A stretch of DNA of 64,000 nt from Lepisosteus oculatus (taxonomy: Eukaryota; Chordata; Actinopteri; Semionotiformes; Lepisosteidae): assembly GCF_040954835.1 (NCBI RefSeq), contig NC_090703.1, forward strand, positions 17,869,444-17,933,443. Direction: 5' to 3'. A program made the position numbers and the translations under genes. The notes beneath the pieces were generated by a model, which saw only the letters and a program-made list of their open reading frames with translations, did no database searches and was not told the DNA's origin. Numbering within the stretch: the first letter of the stretch is position 1; each line of letters starts with the position of its first letter. This document shows, piece by piece, positions 33,167 through 45,889 of this stretch.

Positions 33167-35901
33167 GTCAGTGTGTGCACTGTTTTGTTTTCTTTAAATG
33201 AAAAGCAGACAGACAATATTCTGCAAAAAGATGATGTAACAACAAGTAGGATCCCAGTTAGGATTTAGGAACTAATGACAATTGTTGCATGGCTTGTATT
33301 TTTTAAAACATTACTTCATGTAACTAATTTACTCAATTCAATACCAATATTAATTTAGAGGGATATTTTTGTTACTTCAGCTTAACATAATAATTCAAGC
33401 TTACTAATAGTACTCCCAGTTATATTTGATCTTAATTACCACTCAGAGAAGACAGAAGATTTATATCAATATGATAAAAGTCCAATCAATTAATATTGAC
33501 AAAATCACAGATGCTTATACAATAGTACAAATACCTCACAAGACATAGTGAATTAATGTATATTTGCTCTACCCATCATTTAATTAAGCATTTATGCAAT
33601 ATGAAAATGTTACAAACTGGATTTGCATCAACAAGTCAGTCACATCACTGTACTAAATATGTAAATCAATTTACTAAAGCAAAATACAGTACATTGCTAC
33701 CTGTAAGATATGGGCTTTAAAGAATCCTATCTATATTAAAAAAACAAGACAATGAAGTTCTGAAGACATTTTATGTTTTATAAAGTTATGTATTGTGAAG
33801 AGATAATGACAATGTTCAGAATTCATTTTCATATTTAGAAAGTAGATCATGTAATCATAATCACAGTTCATTCAAGCATGATATACTCATCCTAGAATTA
33901 ATAGGATTAGATCCAATTAATAAATGCTAGCAATCTTCGTTAACAGGAAAAAGGTAATTGCAGTTAGTAGTTGTATCAAACAGTTGATATAGTTGTTATC
34001 CAGCTCCCTGCTAGTACTACAGCATTTGTGGTAGTGTTAATTTATGACTGGCGCAAGATAAATGTCTGTCTACATGTAAAGAAAATAATGTTTTAACTTT
34101 TTATTGTGTATACAATTAGCGATAACAAATAAAAAGTGGAAAATATTATATATCTATTGTACTTCATAAGTACTGTTTGTTTGTTTTTTTCAGCAGTACC
34201 AAAGGTAAGGTGTTCTTTTTATTTTGGACATTTCATCTAGCTTTCCTCTCAGCCCCTGTGAGGATCAGAAACGTTTACAAATGTGAGAAAAATGGAAAAG
34301 CAGTGAATAATTAATTAAAAAGTATTGCAGATCATGCTGACTAATGCAAATTTAAATCACTGAAGCACTGCTAGTCTTTGGTTTTGTCGTTTATAAATCA
34401 ATTAGAAATTACACAAATGTACAAAAGTTGAAATGTACAAAATTAGCATACAAAAATGAATACCCTATAATTCCAAGACATCCTATAATTCCAATATCCT
34501 TTAATTTCAAGATTATAATAATATTTCGTAATATTTAACAACTATGATGCTAATTGTATTTTTTTTAATTCTCTCTTAAGAACCCTGAGCATGATTAACA
34601 TTCTCAATTTTTCCAACCTAACATTCATTCTAAATCAAAGGTATTACTGCCATAAATTTAGAAAAAACTAATAAAAATGGACCATGCAATATTACTATTT
34701 AGTCATCCTTACAATCTTATAAAAGATTGCCTAAATGTCCTTTTTGCTGTGTTAACAGGTTCCTCAGGAAGGAGTTGCAGGAGAAGGAGGATCTGTTGAT
34801 GAGGTAGGATTAACTACTGTAGATAAAGCAGTTAGATCAGTTAGCAAAACCAAATGAGATAATGAGAATTCGAACTTCAACAACTGTACTGTGTCGCAAC
34901 TAAAAGTTAAGTTGTGGTCCAGTTCTTTTTAAGAACCACTGCAAAGCTTTTGAACAGGTGTTAATATATAGCACAATACTAAGATGCTTTCCCTTCCGAG
35001 TATAAGATACGACATATCTTTCCTAAATCATTTTTTCTAGAATAGTCAGTTTGTATAGTAACCTTTCAGAAAGTTTACCATGGAAATTGTTTCATGTCAA
35101 GATGAAGGAAAGTACTCACCAGCCCAGTCCACTGTTTTATGTGGGACATACACGTTGCATTATTTTGAAATGTTTTTAGGCTGTGAAGCCAATAAAATAA
35201 TAAAATAAACCTAAAAGAATAACTAATATTGAAAAGGTACTTAAACTGATATCATCATGGCTATGTTTCCATCAGTAAATTATTCAGTCATTGCAGCTTT
35301 TTAAAATTCCTTTCAAAGGAGCAGTTTGTGTTTCTTTTCTAGAGCTGTGGGGAGTGAACTTTAAAAGTTCTTTTGCAAATTCCAACCAAAAGAAATACTG
35401 TACATCCTAGCCCTTTAAGAACCAAGTTTAGCCGAAACAATATAATGACAGCAAAGGACATTATGCAGGCTGTGGAGTTAGAAACTTGAACTTGAACCAG
35501 TCTGCTTTTATGCTGACTGGACACAATACCCACTTACCCAACTGAATGATTGCACAAGCAGTGAAAGAGAAACACTCAGTCACATTCGCAGGCTCAGTAT
35601 CCAGCAGTCTTAGAGAGTATTGCCCTGACACATGTATCAGCTGATGAAATGGCAAACCTGAAAACGCAATGGAGGCACTTGCACAAGTACAACTGGGAAA
35701 CAATGATAGAGCAGAATGGCTAAATATCCAAACAGTAAAATAACAATGATTTTATTACGCTTCCAGGGAAAGAAAAAGGGACAAGGAAAAGGAGGAAAAG
35801 GAGGAGAACATGCGGAGAAAGGAGCTGGCCATGGACATGGTCATGGCCAGGGTCATGGTCATGGTGGTGGTGGAGGTAAGGGTGGGCGAGGTGGCCACTA
35901 A
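33154..35901 (+). CDS. Small Gly/His/Lys-rich protein, four coding exons, PHGR1-like candidate (66-67 aa)
   Basis: Assembled from the sequence: exons 33154-33166, 34194-34204 (or from 34197), 34759-34803 and 35767-35901, all with GT-AG introns and matching phases (1, 0, 0). The product starts MSDP(A)VPK, then VPQEGVAGEGGSVDE, then a Lys/Gly stretch and a GHGHGHGQGHGHGGGGG segment ending GGRGGH. There is no signal peptide, membrane segment or cysteine. The His-Gly repeats could bind metal ions, which is inference. From memory, human PHGR1 is a short Pro/His/Gly-rich intestinal protein beginning MDPGPKG and lies head to head with CCDC9B. Here too the gene faces a ccdc9b-like gene. Sequence similarity is otherwise compositional, so orthology is tentative. 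An untranslated exon probably lies upstream, since a CATCAG|GA acceptor sits about 10 bases before the ATG. Confidence 0.65.
34194..34204 (+). CDS. Gly/His-rich gene, microexon with NAGNAG acceptor
   Basis: A long T-rich tract ends in CAGCAG, then TACCAAAG, then GTAAGG. Using the first CAG gives an 11-nt exon (A-V-P-K), the second an 8-nt exon (V-P-K). Both keep frame. Skipping the microexon would read the next exon into an early TGA, so it appears required. Confidence 0.55.
34759..34803 (+). CDS. Gly/His-rich gene, third coding exon (15 codons)
   Basis: Acceptor GTGTTAACAG before 34759; donor GAG|GTAGGA after 34803. Encodes VPQEGVAGEGGSVDE, phase 0 at both ends. Confidence 0.6.
35767..35901 (+). 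CDS. Gly/His-rich gene, last coding exon
   Basis: Acceptor TTATTACGCTTCCAG before 35767. 44 codons plus TAA. Starts GKKKGQGKGGKGG, then alternates GH and GQ dipeptides, and ends GGRGGH. GGN/CAT-biased codons set it apart from the AT-rich surroundings and argue for real coding sequence. Confidence 0.7.
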   Translation, partial: GKKKGQGKGGKGGEHAEKGAGHGHGHGQGHGHGGGGGKGGRGGH

Positions 35902-36060
35902 GAAAAAAACTCAGCCCTGAAACAATGACTGCCATATCCTCTTCAATGGAACCAGGAACCAAACACAAACCCAATATATTCAATGGGGAGTATTTGTTCA
36001 AGTTAAAACAATTATACTGTACTAAGAAACTTTAATTTTTTGTAAAAGAAAAAGGTAAAT

Positions 36061-36066
36061 AATAAA
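36061..36066 (+). promoter_or_regulatory. Poly(A) signal of the Gly/His-rich gene
   Basis: AATAAA about 160 bases after the stop codon at 35901. Confidence 0.5.
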
Positions 36067-36614
36067 AAAGAAATGTGAAACATCCTCTAGATATACTGTG
36101 TTCTTTCAGTATTTGCACAAAGTACAGTAGCTGCTTGATCATCACCCCAGTGGGGTTTGCACCTCAATGGCAGATTAAATTAATCATTTCGCTGCTAAAT
36201 TCAAAACATGATTTGCAAAATTTGAAATGCAAAACATAGGAGACCAGTGGAAACTATGGCATGTTCCATATAAAACTGAAAACTGGCAGCACATTTTTAC
36301 ATAGAAGACTCTGGGGTTATAAAACAAGATGCCCAGCCTCATTGTTGAAAGAGACAACTTTACTTATTTCAAGAGACAAGAAGCTACCCTAGTCAATTAG
36401 CTACTAGCAACCAAACATGGTAGGTGAGTTCTTGAACCAGCAAGGACCTTTCTTGTGTTCATATGGTCCAACCTATCTTTAAAGAACTTGAATTTTACTA
36501 TAGTATACACAATTATACTAAGAAATTGGTATACAAATAAATAATACTTTATTAAGTGTATTGGGATTAATAATATATACATATTAATCATATAAATTTA
36601 CCAAATTAAACATT

Positions 36615-36805
36615 TTCCAGGTAATATGTGGGGTGACACCAGACATACTAGTGGCTTCTGGGAAAACTAACCCTGGTGTGAGTGTGTCTGCCCTGTAATG
36701 GAGTAGCATCCTATCCATGGTTTACCCTTCCTTGCCCCTGTCGCTTGCTGGGATAAGTTCCCCAGTGACCCTGAACTAGATGACATGGTTAGAAAAAGAA
36801 TTGAT
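36615..36805 (+). repeat. V-SINE-like 3' fragment
   Basis: TGGCTTCTGGGAAAACTAAC, CTGTAATGGAGTAGCATCCTATCC and GGATAAGTTCCCCAGTGACCCTGAA correspond to the 3' half of the SINE. Confidence 0.7.
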
Positions 36806-36809
36806 GAAG

Positions 36810-38345
36810 ATGTAGATATTGCCTCATTTGAATCCTAGAACCTATCACTGCTTTATAGCATAAAAGACAGAATGTTCATCATACAGTAGCACAACAACAA
36901 ACATGCAGTTGTACTGGATAGGTATAAGACAAAAGATGTACTAATACTTGGAACATCATCAGTGTGCAACATTTATTTCTTTAGCCTCATCATATGTATT
37001 TATTTATACTGTGTGTATATACAGTATATCAATTGCATACAGTTTCACATCTTTATCACATCTGTTATCTTTCCTTCAGAGATGACACTGGTGAAGACAG
37101 TGATGACTTACATTTGCAAGTGGAGTACCAGAATTAAACTTTAATAACAGATCACAGATACAGTAAAGTCTGCAATCATGAGCTAATACTCCAGGTAATG
37201 AAATGCAAGACAGAAAAGGAATAATTACAAAAAAGGATAAAAACAATCTTTTTATGAAAGAAAAAAGTAAAAGCAATATGTTAGGCCGGTTATGAAGTTA
37301 AGATGATTCAAATAAAACCTCAAGCTTTTAAAACTGAACAGGCAAATTACTTTGGCTATGTTAAAAGTAAAACTTTCTGAGCCACAGTTTATTTAAGTAG
37401 AAATTTGTCCATTTTCTCAAAGGGCTAACCCACAATTACTGTATGTGTAATGGCAGCTGAAAAAATCTTGAGTCTACAACGTTAATGAATGAGAATAGAT
37501 ATATGTTTAATTTTTTAGGCTTTCCCAGATAAGCCTCTAGTGTTCATAATAAAGGTTTCTTTTTTCAAACAGAACACAGACAGTAAAATGAAGTTTTGAA
37601 TCAAAGGCAATTCAGGTTAATAAGCACACCAGAATTTACAGAATTTGTAAATAACATTACAGCCCAAGAAATATATAAATGAAATAGAAAGATTATACAG
37701 CTGTGCTGAAATGAAAGACAAGCATATACAGTAAATTACACAAAGAATTGCAAACTTAATTGTATGAGTTCTTTCGAAAAATATCCAGAATAACTTCCAA
37801 AACATAATCAGTATATGGACAATCATCTTCATCAACATGCCAGTTGTGTGAAGGTGTGAGCTTATATTTTCTCACATTTTCTGTTATTTTACCTAAGCTT
37901 TGTATCAGATAGGAATCCTTTTTAAATGAGCAAGAAAGGAGCTACTACCACTTGTGAAGCGCCTACAATGTTAAAATCATCAATCCAAAACATTACATCT
38001 AAGAACATCCCAAAACATTAATATTTTAGCAACAAAATCATATTTTTCTCTGTTCCTCTTAGGGTGGGGTTTTTGAAATAGGAGCATAAGGTAACTAAAG
38101 CCAAACTAAGAAAATCTGTTTTTCTTTAAGTCAGCAGGACTTAGGAAAACTGTTTCGTGCTGCTGTCAAAAAGAAATAGACTATTCATACATAAAATGTA
38201 GGAAGATCAATTATTTAATTTAACCTCAATGAAATTCTCTTTCTTTAATCTACATAACAGTGCCTTTATAGATTCACATGGCTGTAGACAGGGAGCACTA
38301 GCAGGCCTGAAAGAGGAACAGGAGACACGCGGTTTAAGCCCAGCA
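36810..38345. other. AT-rich noncoding DNA
   Basis: No gene evidence. A TATACTGTGTGTATATACAGTATA near-palindrome lies at about 37005-37028. Confidence 0.4.
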
Positions 38346-38349
38346 CGAT

Positions 38350-38690
38350 ATCCATTAATTTTATAACTGCTTCTCCTAATTCAGTGTTGTGGGGGAACCG
38401 GAATCTATCCAGGCAAGCAATGGGCTCAAGGATGGGACACTAGTCCATTGCAGGGATGAACCACAAATGCAGACATGCACTCACTCACACCTAGGGCCAG
38501 TTTCCCCAGAAACCAAATAACCTACCAGTACTGTATGTGTTTTTGGACTGTGGGAGGAAACCCACGTGAACACAGGAGGAACAAACAAACTCTATGCAGA
38601 CAGCAGCCCAGTGCCAGAATCGAACTCTGGGATCCAGTTCTGCAAGGCACCAAAGTTAGCCACTGCACTACCATGCTGCCCCCAACACAA
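38350..38690 (-). repeat. V-SINE-like copy, reversed, nearly full length
   Basis: The reverse complement has the head CAGTGGCTAACTTTGGTGCC, box B-like GAGTTCGATTCTGGCAC, the central TTCCTCCCACAGTCCAAAAA and the ATCCTTGAGCCC tail. Confidence 0.8.
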
Positions 38691-38699
38691 TATTATTTT

Positions 38700-40970
38700 T
38701 ATTTTTGAATTAAAATAACCTGAATAAAACAAATGGTTTAAAGAATAATACAACAGAACTGTACCTTTCATCACTTGCACTCCGTTCCAGTGGTTAATTT
38801 TACCCTTATCCGATGATGTGTACTGCAGATGCCTCCATAAGATTGTGACAGAAATATTCTCTGATCAGTCTCAATCCTTACCTGCTGTCCAATTAACAAG
38901 AGACCAAGAGAAAAGAGATATTTTGAACTCCAAAATAAAATTGCCTCACAACATCACCCCCAGTTTCATGTTATATATTATAATGTACTATTATATAAAT
39001 TAATCAATATATACTGTACTATTATATTCATCACATTAATCAATATACTCAGTGTATGAATTACCACATTTTATGCCAATTACCAACTCTACTTTCTGCA
39101 GTGGGGAGCATAGTGTGTAAAATAGCAAAAGTCTGCATTTTAGCAAACACCATGTGGTCTCTTTATCATCCCCCACCATCTCCTGTGCTTATACTGGGAA
39201 AATAGCAATAAACTAATTAACAGTGGGGAATTAAAACAATGCACAAAGAAAAAAAACTGTGCAAAAAGAAACTGTGAAATACAACACAGTCAGGTGAATG
39301 TGAAAAGCACACTCAGTGCAACAACATTTCTACATTAATAAGAGTATATGATTATTCAAAGGTTTTCTGCAAAACCTTTAAATTTGTAAAACAATTCCAC
39401 GTGATTGTACATTTAAGCGAAAACTATAAATGTATTTTTTTTTGTCTTATGAAACTTTCTATCACAAGTTTCAAGCACATATCAGGGAATTCTGGTCAAA
39501 GAATTACAGTCTGCAGGTCATAGTTTTTATGTCATGCTTTGAGCAAAGGCATAGAATATCTTTGGTTGCCATGGGGTCAAATGTAAAGCTCTTAATGTTA
39601 GTCACATCACTGGAAATCTCAGAACTTTAAGAGATGCAGGCAGATAAAAGGAAAATCTAGAGCATCCCTAGATAGAGCCACAGAGTGACCTTGACCAGAA
39701 GGCCACTCACTTTTCACCCCCTACTAAAAGCGTACTGTTTCCACACACACCAGCTCACTCCTTCACCATCAGAGGTTCCCTTTTTACATATATCATCTAC
39801 TTACATATCGTACAACACGCTGTGTTGTGATCACCATTGGATATCAGTCTAAAACAAAAAAACTTTTTATCTGACAAAATCTAGATGTAATTTTCTCTGT
39901 CATCTGCTCAGACAGGGTGCATTGTACCAACATATTTCACAGACAGTAATTCTGTGAAGTTTAGTCTCAGCATACAACTGGTTACAAAATAAGGTTTGGG
40001 ATTTAAAAAAAATAGATCTGAAACAGGGGATGGCAACCCTACAGTATTTAAAATGGATAAAGCACCTAGAAAATGAATGGTATTTTATTGGCAAAAAAAA
40101 AAGACTTACCATCAATAATTATTATAATAATGGGTACATTATTCAATGCAATGCATCAACATAAGAAAGATTTCTGGAAGACACATGAAAAATTCAAAAC
40201 TCTGTAAATACATTAAAAACTGTATTTTCTGCCATCTATTGGACGTTTCTGTCCATTACACATCCTAACTATAAAACATGGCATCTCTTAAATGTTACTA
40301 GCAATGTTTGGGTTATGCAATGGTAAAGGTAAAATTAATTATTCATAGCATTAAAAATGTAACTATGTTAGCTGCCACATAAAAATGTTAATGCCTAGGA
40401 TTCTCTAATCATGAATGATAAAGAGTGGAAGAGAAACATGCATTTGGTCCTTAATGCATAAGGTAATTACAGATTAAGTTAAGTAATTTCAGTTAAATTA
40501 CAGAATCAGTTAAATCTTAATTCATACAAATAACAGCATTATCAATATTAGAACACATTCATATTCATATGACACCAAAACAAAAAAAAACTGAAGGAAA
40601 ATTGCTAACACAATAGACTTTTATATTGACTATTTTTTCATGGAAACCATAATATGATTGTCTTGTGCTGTACCAAAGGTGATTTCAAAGCACATCTTGA
40701 TTAAAAATAGACTGGCTGATTCTAAACAATTTCTATATAGTGTTTTCCCAAGTCCTTCCAAAATACTCCAAAACAAGTTTCTCTCCCACAACAAGTTTCA
40801 TTTAAAAAAAAAAGATTTGAAAAATATTTTATGCCCAAGCAACATAGCCATTCACTCAGACATTCACACAGTCTACGGAAACAAAATACTTGCTGTGACT
40901 TACCTTTGATGAAGAAGATCAACTTCACAATTATTTACCTCATACAGTACTGTGCATTAAACTAAACAAA
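38700..40970. other. AT-rich noncoding DNA
   Basis: Short open frames only, none with protein-like features. Confidence 0.4.
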
Positions 40971-40973
40971 ATT

Positions 40974-41425
40974 AGTGGGGCCAGCAGGGGGCGCTCACCC
41001 TGCGGTCCATGTGGGTCCTAATGCCCCAGTATAGTGACGGGGACACTATACTGTAAACAGGTGCCGTCCTTCGGATGAGACGTAAAACCGAGGTCCTGAC
41101 TCTCTGTGGTCATTAAAAATCCCAGGGCGCTTCTCGAAAAGAGTAGGGGTGTAACCCCGGTGTCCTGGCCAAATTTCCCCCCTGGCCTTTACCCCATCAT
41201 GGCCTCCTAATAATCCCCCTCTATGAATTGGCTACATTACTCTGCTCTCCTCCCCACTGATAGCTGATGTGTGGTGAGTGTTCTGGCTGCCGTCGCATCA
41301 ACCAGGTGGATGCTGCACATTGGTGGTGGTGGAGGGGAGTCCCCATTACCTGTAAAGCGCTTTGAGTGGAGTGTCCAGAAAAGCGCTATATAAGTGTAAG
41401 CAATTATTATTATTATTATTATTAA
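40974..41425 (+). repeat. SINE3-type copy lacking the 5S head
   Basis: Begins at GTGGGGCCAGCAGGGGGCGC and follows the body of the 28.2-kb copy closely (TCCTTCGGATGAGACGTAAA, GGTGTAACCCCGGTGTCCTG). It ends AAAAGCGCTATATAAGTGTAAGC followed by an (ATT)n run at 41406-41422. The 5S-derived promoter is missing, so it is a 5'-truncated copy. Confidence 0.85.
40979..40997 (+). promoter_or_regulatory. CTCF-like motif inside the SINE
   Basis: GGCCAGCAGGGGGCGCTCA matches the core CTCF consensus (CCASYAGRKGGCRC) at every position. The equivalent bases in the 28.3-kb copy (GGGGACAC) have lost it. Binding is not shown. Confidence 0.4.
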
Positions 41426-41429
41426 AATA

Positions 41430-44280
41430 TGTTTAGAGTATTGTATGCATATAGTTTCCTTTTAAATAGTTTTAGATGTTTTAAAAAATAATAATCATTG
41501 ATAAAAAAATATAGACACTCTCCTGGGCACAACTTCAAGAGCTACGATATTTCAAAATGAGCTGTTACTGTCTGAAAGCGTGGAATATGCTGTTCAAATG
41601 AATAATGGTAAAAAAACCACAACTAAGTGAAAGTGTTTGAAATATTGCCCCCTATTGGTAGTTTTCAAAATTAATACCACTAAATCTGCATAATACAGAA
41701 ATCATATTAAACTTTGATGTACAGTATAATGTATTACATATTGTTAATAAAAAGTTGTATTACTGCCAATACCATTCTGAGTATTATATATTTTTAATGA
41801 GAAACTAAAATTTAAATGAAGTTTCTCTCCATTTCTAGTTAATCTGTGAGATTGCTGCATTGCATCAGGATTCTAGGAGTCTATCAAATACCGAAGTCCT
41901 TAGGACACAAAAAAGATTAAAGCAAAAGCAGAGCGAACCTGTAACTGAAATAATAAGGACTTCATCTGCCAAATATTTCTTGCTACACTGTGCCATCTGT
42001 TTTCTAAAACCTTCACACAAATAAAGACAAATTTGGCTAACCTAGAGGTAGAAACACACTAGCTGTCTATTATCTACTGTATACTGCATATTGAAGTGAA
42101 TGGTAGTCCAGTTCATGGAGTAACTTGCCAGAAGACGCTTACAGAATAGTCTCTCAACAAACAAACACAACAGACACTTTTGCAGCCCTTAAAAATGTAG
42201 GAAGCAGGAGAAGAATCCTGTAAGTTGTTCCAGAATTGCTCCTGTATAATAATACACTGAGAACTGTCTGTGTTTTAGCCTATTTAGACATTCTTGTTGC
42301 ATCTGACTGTGTTACTTCACCATATAAAGCAATAGGACATTATCCTTTGGATCACATGCTTCATCCTGCAAATTATGCTTTGTGTCACAAGATTTAAGCA
42401 CATAGCCAATTTACACTGCCGCACTATGACTTTGTTATGTCTATGACATATAGTAAGAAGTAAGACATAATAAGAGATACTGAGAAGCATTAAAAATACA
42501 AATGAATACTAAAATCAATGCCTCTCAATACATACTGTAGACTAACTTTTTACCAAAAGGCCTGACATGTCAGGCAATGGGGATGTAGCATGTAGTTCTC
42601 AGTAAATTAAAGTCTGCTCCTGGGCAGTATACTTCACATTGCATCCCCCTGAAAATACAATAGCACTGAATTAAATATTACGTTCCATATTTTTGAGATA
42701 ACTGAGAAATACTGTTTGATTAGAACACAGGCCTTGGAATCCTCACTATGACTAGATTCAAAGGGTGATTTTCTAGAGCGGCAATATTTTGCAGTCTTCA
42801 GCTACATTAAATTATTTCAAAACTTTAAAAGGCCAGTTTTAACTTTGTTAAATGGCACAACAACTACACTAGAATTGCTACACTAACAGTAGAGGGTGAA
42901 GTGCGTGTAATGCTGATAGAGTAGAGTAACTGGCAAAATAGAACACCTAATTTTGTATTACTGATTCAAAATCAACTGTAGCCATTAAAAATGTAGCAAA
43001 GTTGGGTCTTGCACACTTTTCAGAGTGCTGCTAGACCACATTCAGGCTGAATAATAGAAATCCTACCATACTTCTGTGAGCAGTAGTACCTGTACTTCAA
43101 TGTAATGTGAATGTTAGTATAGTAAAAAACAAAACAATGGATTAACTCTAAGCATTCAAACCTTTATTTATGAATTTAGGAGGACAGCTAAAAAAAAGGG
43201 ATAGGATAAGTCTTGTAACATTGGTACTGTAGGTCACGATCCAACAGAACAGCTGTTACTCAAGATGGAGTAATATAGTGCAAATTATAAAATCATTCAG
43301 TGAAATAAAAAAATAATCGAAGAACTATTCCATTTTGACCACAACATCTTTGGTAGAGTATGAAGTTTGTGATGTGCCAATACAGTTCTGCAAAACTCCT
43401 TTGGATTTGGAGTTCTTTCAGTAATTGTCAGTATATTTTGTTTCTCTGGAGTACTCTGTGTACAGTACATCATTAAAATATTGTAACAATGCATAACCCT
43501 CAGAAATTATCATCTACAAAAACATATCTTTTCATGGATTTAAATGTCTGTGGTGTTTCAAGTACATTTTAGTCATTTATTGCAGTTTAATTTTACAGCT
43601 TTTAATATATTAAATGTTTCACCTTAAATAGTGACACTGATAAAATGAACATACCGACATGCTTTGAAATGTAATATATTCAAATATACAAGTTTCAGTA
43701 ACTTCAGCTTAAAAATGATGTTGTGGTATTATTTAAATTTCATTACTGCTTGTACATTTGTAACTAATTTCCAGAAATTCTGACGGCAATGTGATCAATT
43801 ATCATGAAACCATTTGTTCACAATGTAATAAATAAAAAAGTTCATTTTGTACCTTAAATCTTTTGCAATATGAGAAAAAACATTCTGCCATGCAAGTAAA
43901 TTAAAGTTAAATGGAAATGTTTTATTTATCTTAGTATAGAATAAACTGCCTCTAAAATTGTCAATTATATAGAATATATTTAAAAGACTTACCAAATGCA
44001 CATGGTTTAAAATATGCAAGGACAGTTATAACCCTAAATATTACCACTGCATGAAAAGATGTAACATCAAATCCATCAATATGTGCTTTCCACAAACAAA
44101 TGTCCGTCAACATATTGCTGTAATGTCTACCAGGTTTTATTACAGTATGGATGTTGTGAGCCAAAATGTTTAAAGGCTTTTACCCCAGAGATCCCTTTGC
44201 CTGTGTAACTTTAAAAATTAAATAATCAGATGACATATACAATAAGTGTATACAGAATCACAGACATTGAATATTGGCAA
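41430..44280. other. AT-rich noncoding DNA
   Basis: No recognised gene or repeat family. Confidence 0.4.
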
Positions 44281-44304
44281 CATCCATCTCTACTATTTTT
44301 ATTT

Positions 44305-44318
44305 GGGGGGGGGGGGGG
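44305..44318 (+). repeat. Poly-G run (14 G)
   Basis: An uninterrupted G homopolymer in AT-rich sequence. Its length is prone to sequencing error. Confidence 0.8.
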
Positions 44319-44519
44319 TAAATAAAGCTTTTTAAACTACATGATACTACATGTCTTCCAAGTTTACTGAAGTGAAAGACAGTCTTTAGACACTTATTTA
44401 TAGTACTACAGATATACATATTCACAACCTGTATATTATTTAATTCATTAGAACCATTTACTCCCAGCTGCTGTTCAATAAACTTAGAAGAGGTGATACT
44501 GTCAGTTTAAAAGACAACT

Positions 44520-44725
44520 TTTTATAGCTAGGGCACTAGACTTGTAGCAGGAGGGGTTCCAATCTCAGGTGAGATACTGCTGTTGTATCCTTGAGCAAGT
44601 ACCCACACTTAGATTGTTCCAGTCAAATATCCAGTTTTACAACTGAGCATAAATTAAAATGCTGCCAATATCAATTACATTTTAGAAATCAGCAGATTGC
44701 ATTTTTGTAAGTGTAGGCTGGCGAT
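44520..44725 (+). repeat. tRNA-derived SINE fragment (third family)
   Basis: GGGCACTAGACTTGTAGCAG, GGTTCCAATCTCAGGTG (box B) and CTGCTGTTGTATCCTTGAGCAAGTA are the tRNA-like head and body of a common fish SINE. The L2-like tail is decayed. Confidence 0.65.
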
Positions 44726-45793
44726 ACTTCTATTTTTGAATACATGGATAAATTATTAATTGTAAAGGGTTTGAAATAATAAATGTGAGGTGTATGTGAT
44801 GTGCATCACAGTTGAACTATACACAGTGTAAGGCAGGATAATATAAGGGGTAGTCAAATAATTAACTTTTTTACAGGAGAATGTTATAGCATTAGGCTTA
44901 AAACATTAATAGTGTTTTTCTTGAACACTGCAGCTGTGCTTCAATAAACTCTTCAATCCTGACCCTGTTCTAAGAAGGGGCATCTTAATGTTGTTATTAT
45001 TGAAGCATCACCGGTTATAATATGACACATACGTGTAGTTCATGACACCTAACAACTGAGTTTCATGTAAAAATTGGATACACAAAAGTCTAAATCTTCA
45101 TCAGCACCATCTTTTTTTCCCATACGCACTTCTAAGGCTAAAATTAAGTTTGATTGTCCCTATGCTACACCTGGGTGCAAAAGCCTTATGTCTGGAAAAT
45201 GACGACTGTCATATACTATTATGTCTTTGCTGAAGTAATAAATGAAATAAATCAGTGAATCGATAAACAGATTTGAAATAGATGAAGGCTTCATTAAGGA
45301 ATGATAAACCAATGATAGACATTAAGAACAGACCAAATGTGGATATGAAGCAAAGGAACGTTTTGCAACACAAAACCTAAGGTGCATAACATACAGTAGG
45401 AATTGTTGTACTAATACAATATCTTTTGGTAAAACAGTTTTGGAGTAAATGGTGATACTGAAAGAAAACATACCAGTTATAATTGCTGCCCACTGCACTA
45501 CATGCTTTTCAAAAATATTATATTAATTTGAATGAAAATTATTTTTATACTTGTCATCAATAAAATGGAGAATGAACAAAAAACTGAATTAAAAGTAAGC
45601 TCCTTTGTATTTTAATAACTGGTATGAGAGAGAATGCTTCTGTCGTTTTGTGGTATGTATCATGGATACATTCTTTAACTAAATGCAGGTAATTAAATGC
45701 ACTAATGCTAGTTGTTGCTTTAAGGGCAATGTCTTGTTACATTAACTGAAAGCAGGAAATAATCCTGACCTGGGACCTCAGCCATGGGAGGAA

Positions 45794-45886
45794 TTATCTT
45801 GATGTAATTTTGTTTTCATTCTCCCATTTAATTTATGGCCAAGAGCAATTAAATGGGAGGATGAAAACAAAATCACATCAAGATAA
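45794..45886. repeat. Near-perfect hairpin, 40-bp arms, 13-nt loop
   Basis: Left arm 45794-45833, loop 45834-45846, right arm 45847-45886. As RNA the arms give 38 Watson-Crick pairs, one G-U pair and one A-C mismatch. It could be a tiny foldback transposon (MITE), a small-RNA hairpin source or a recent inverted duplication. Confidence 0.75.
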
Positions 45887-45889
45887 GAT

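Noticed and set aside
40974-41425. Possible structured noncoding RNA gene
   Set aside because: It matches the body of the SINE3 copy at 28.2 kb and has no promoter head. It is a retroposed repeat.
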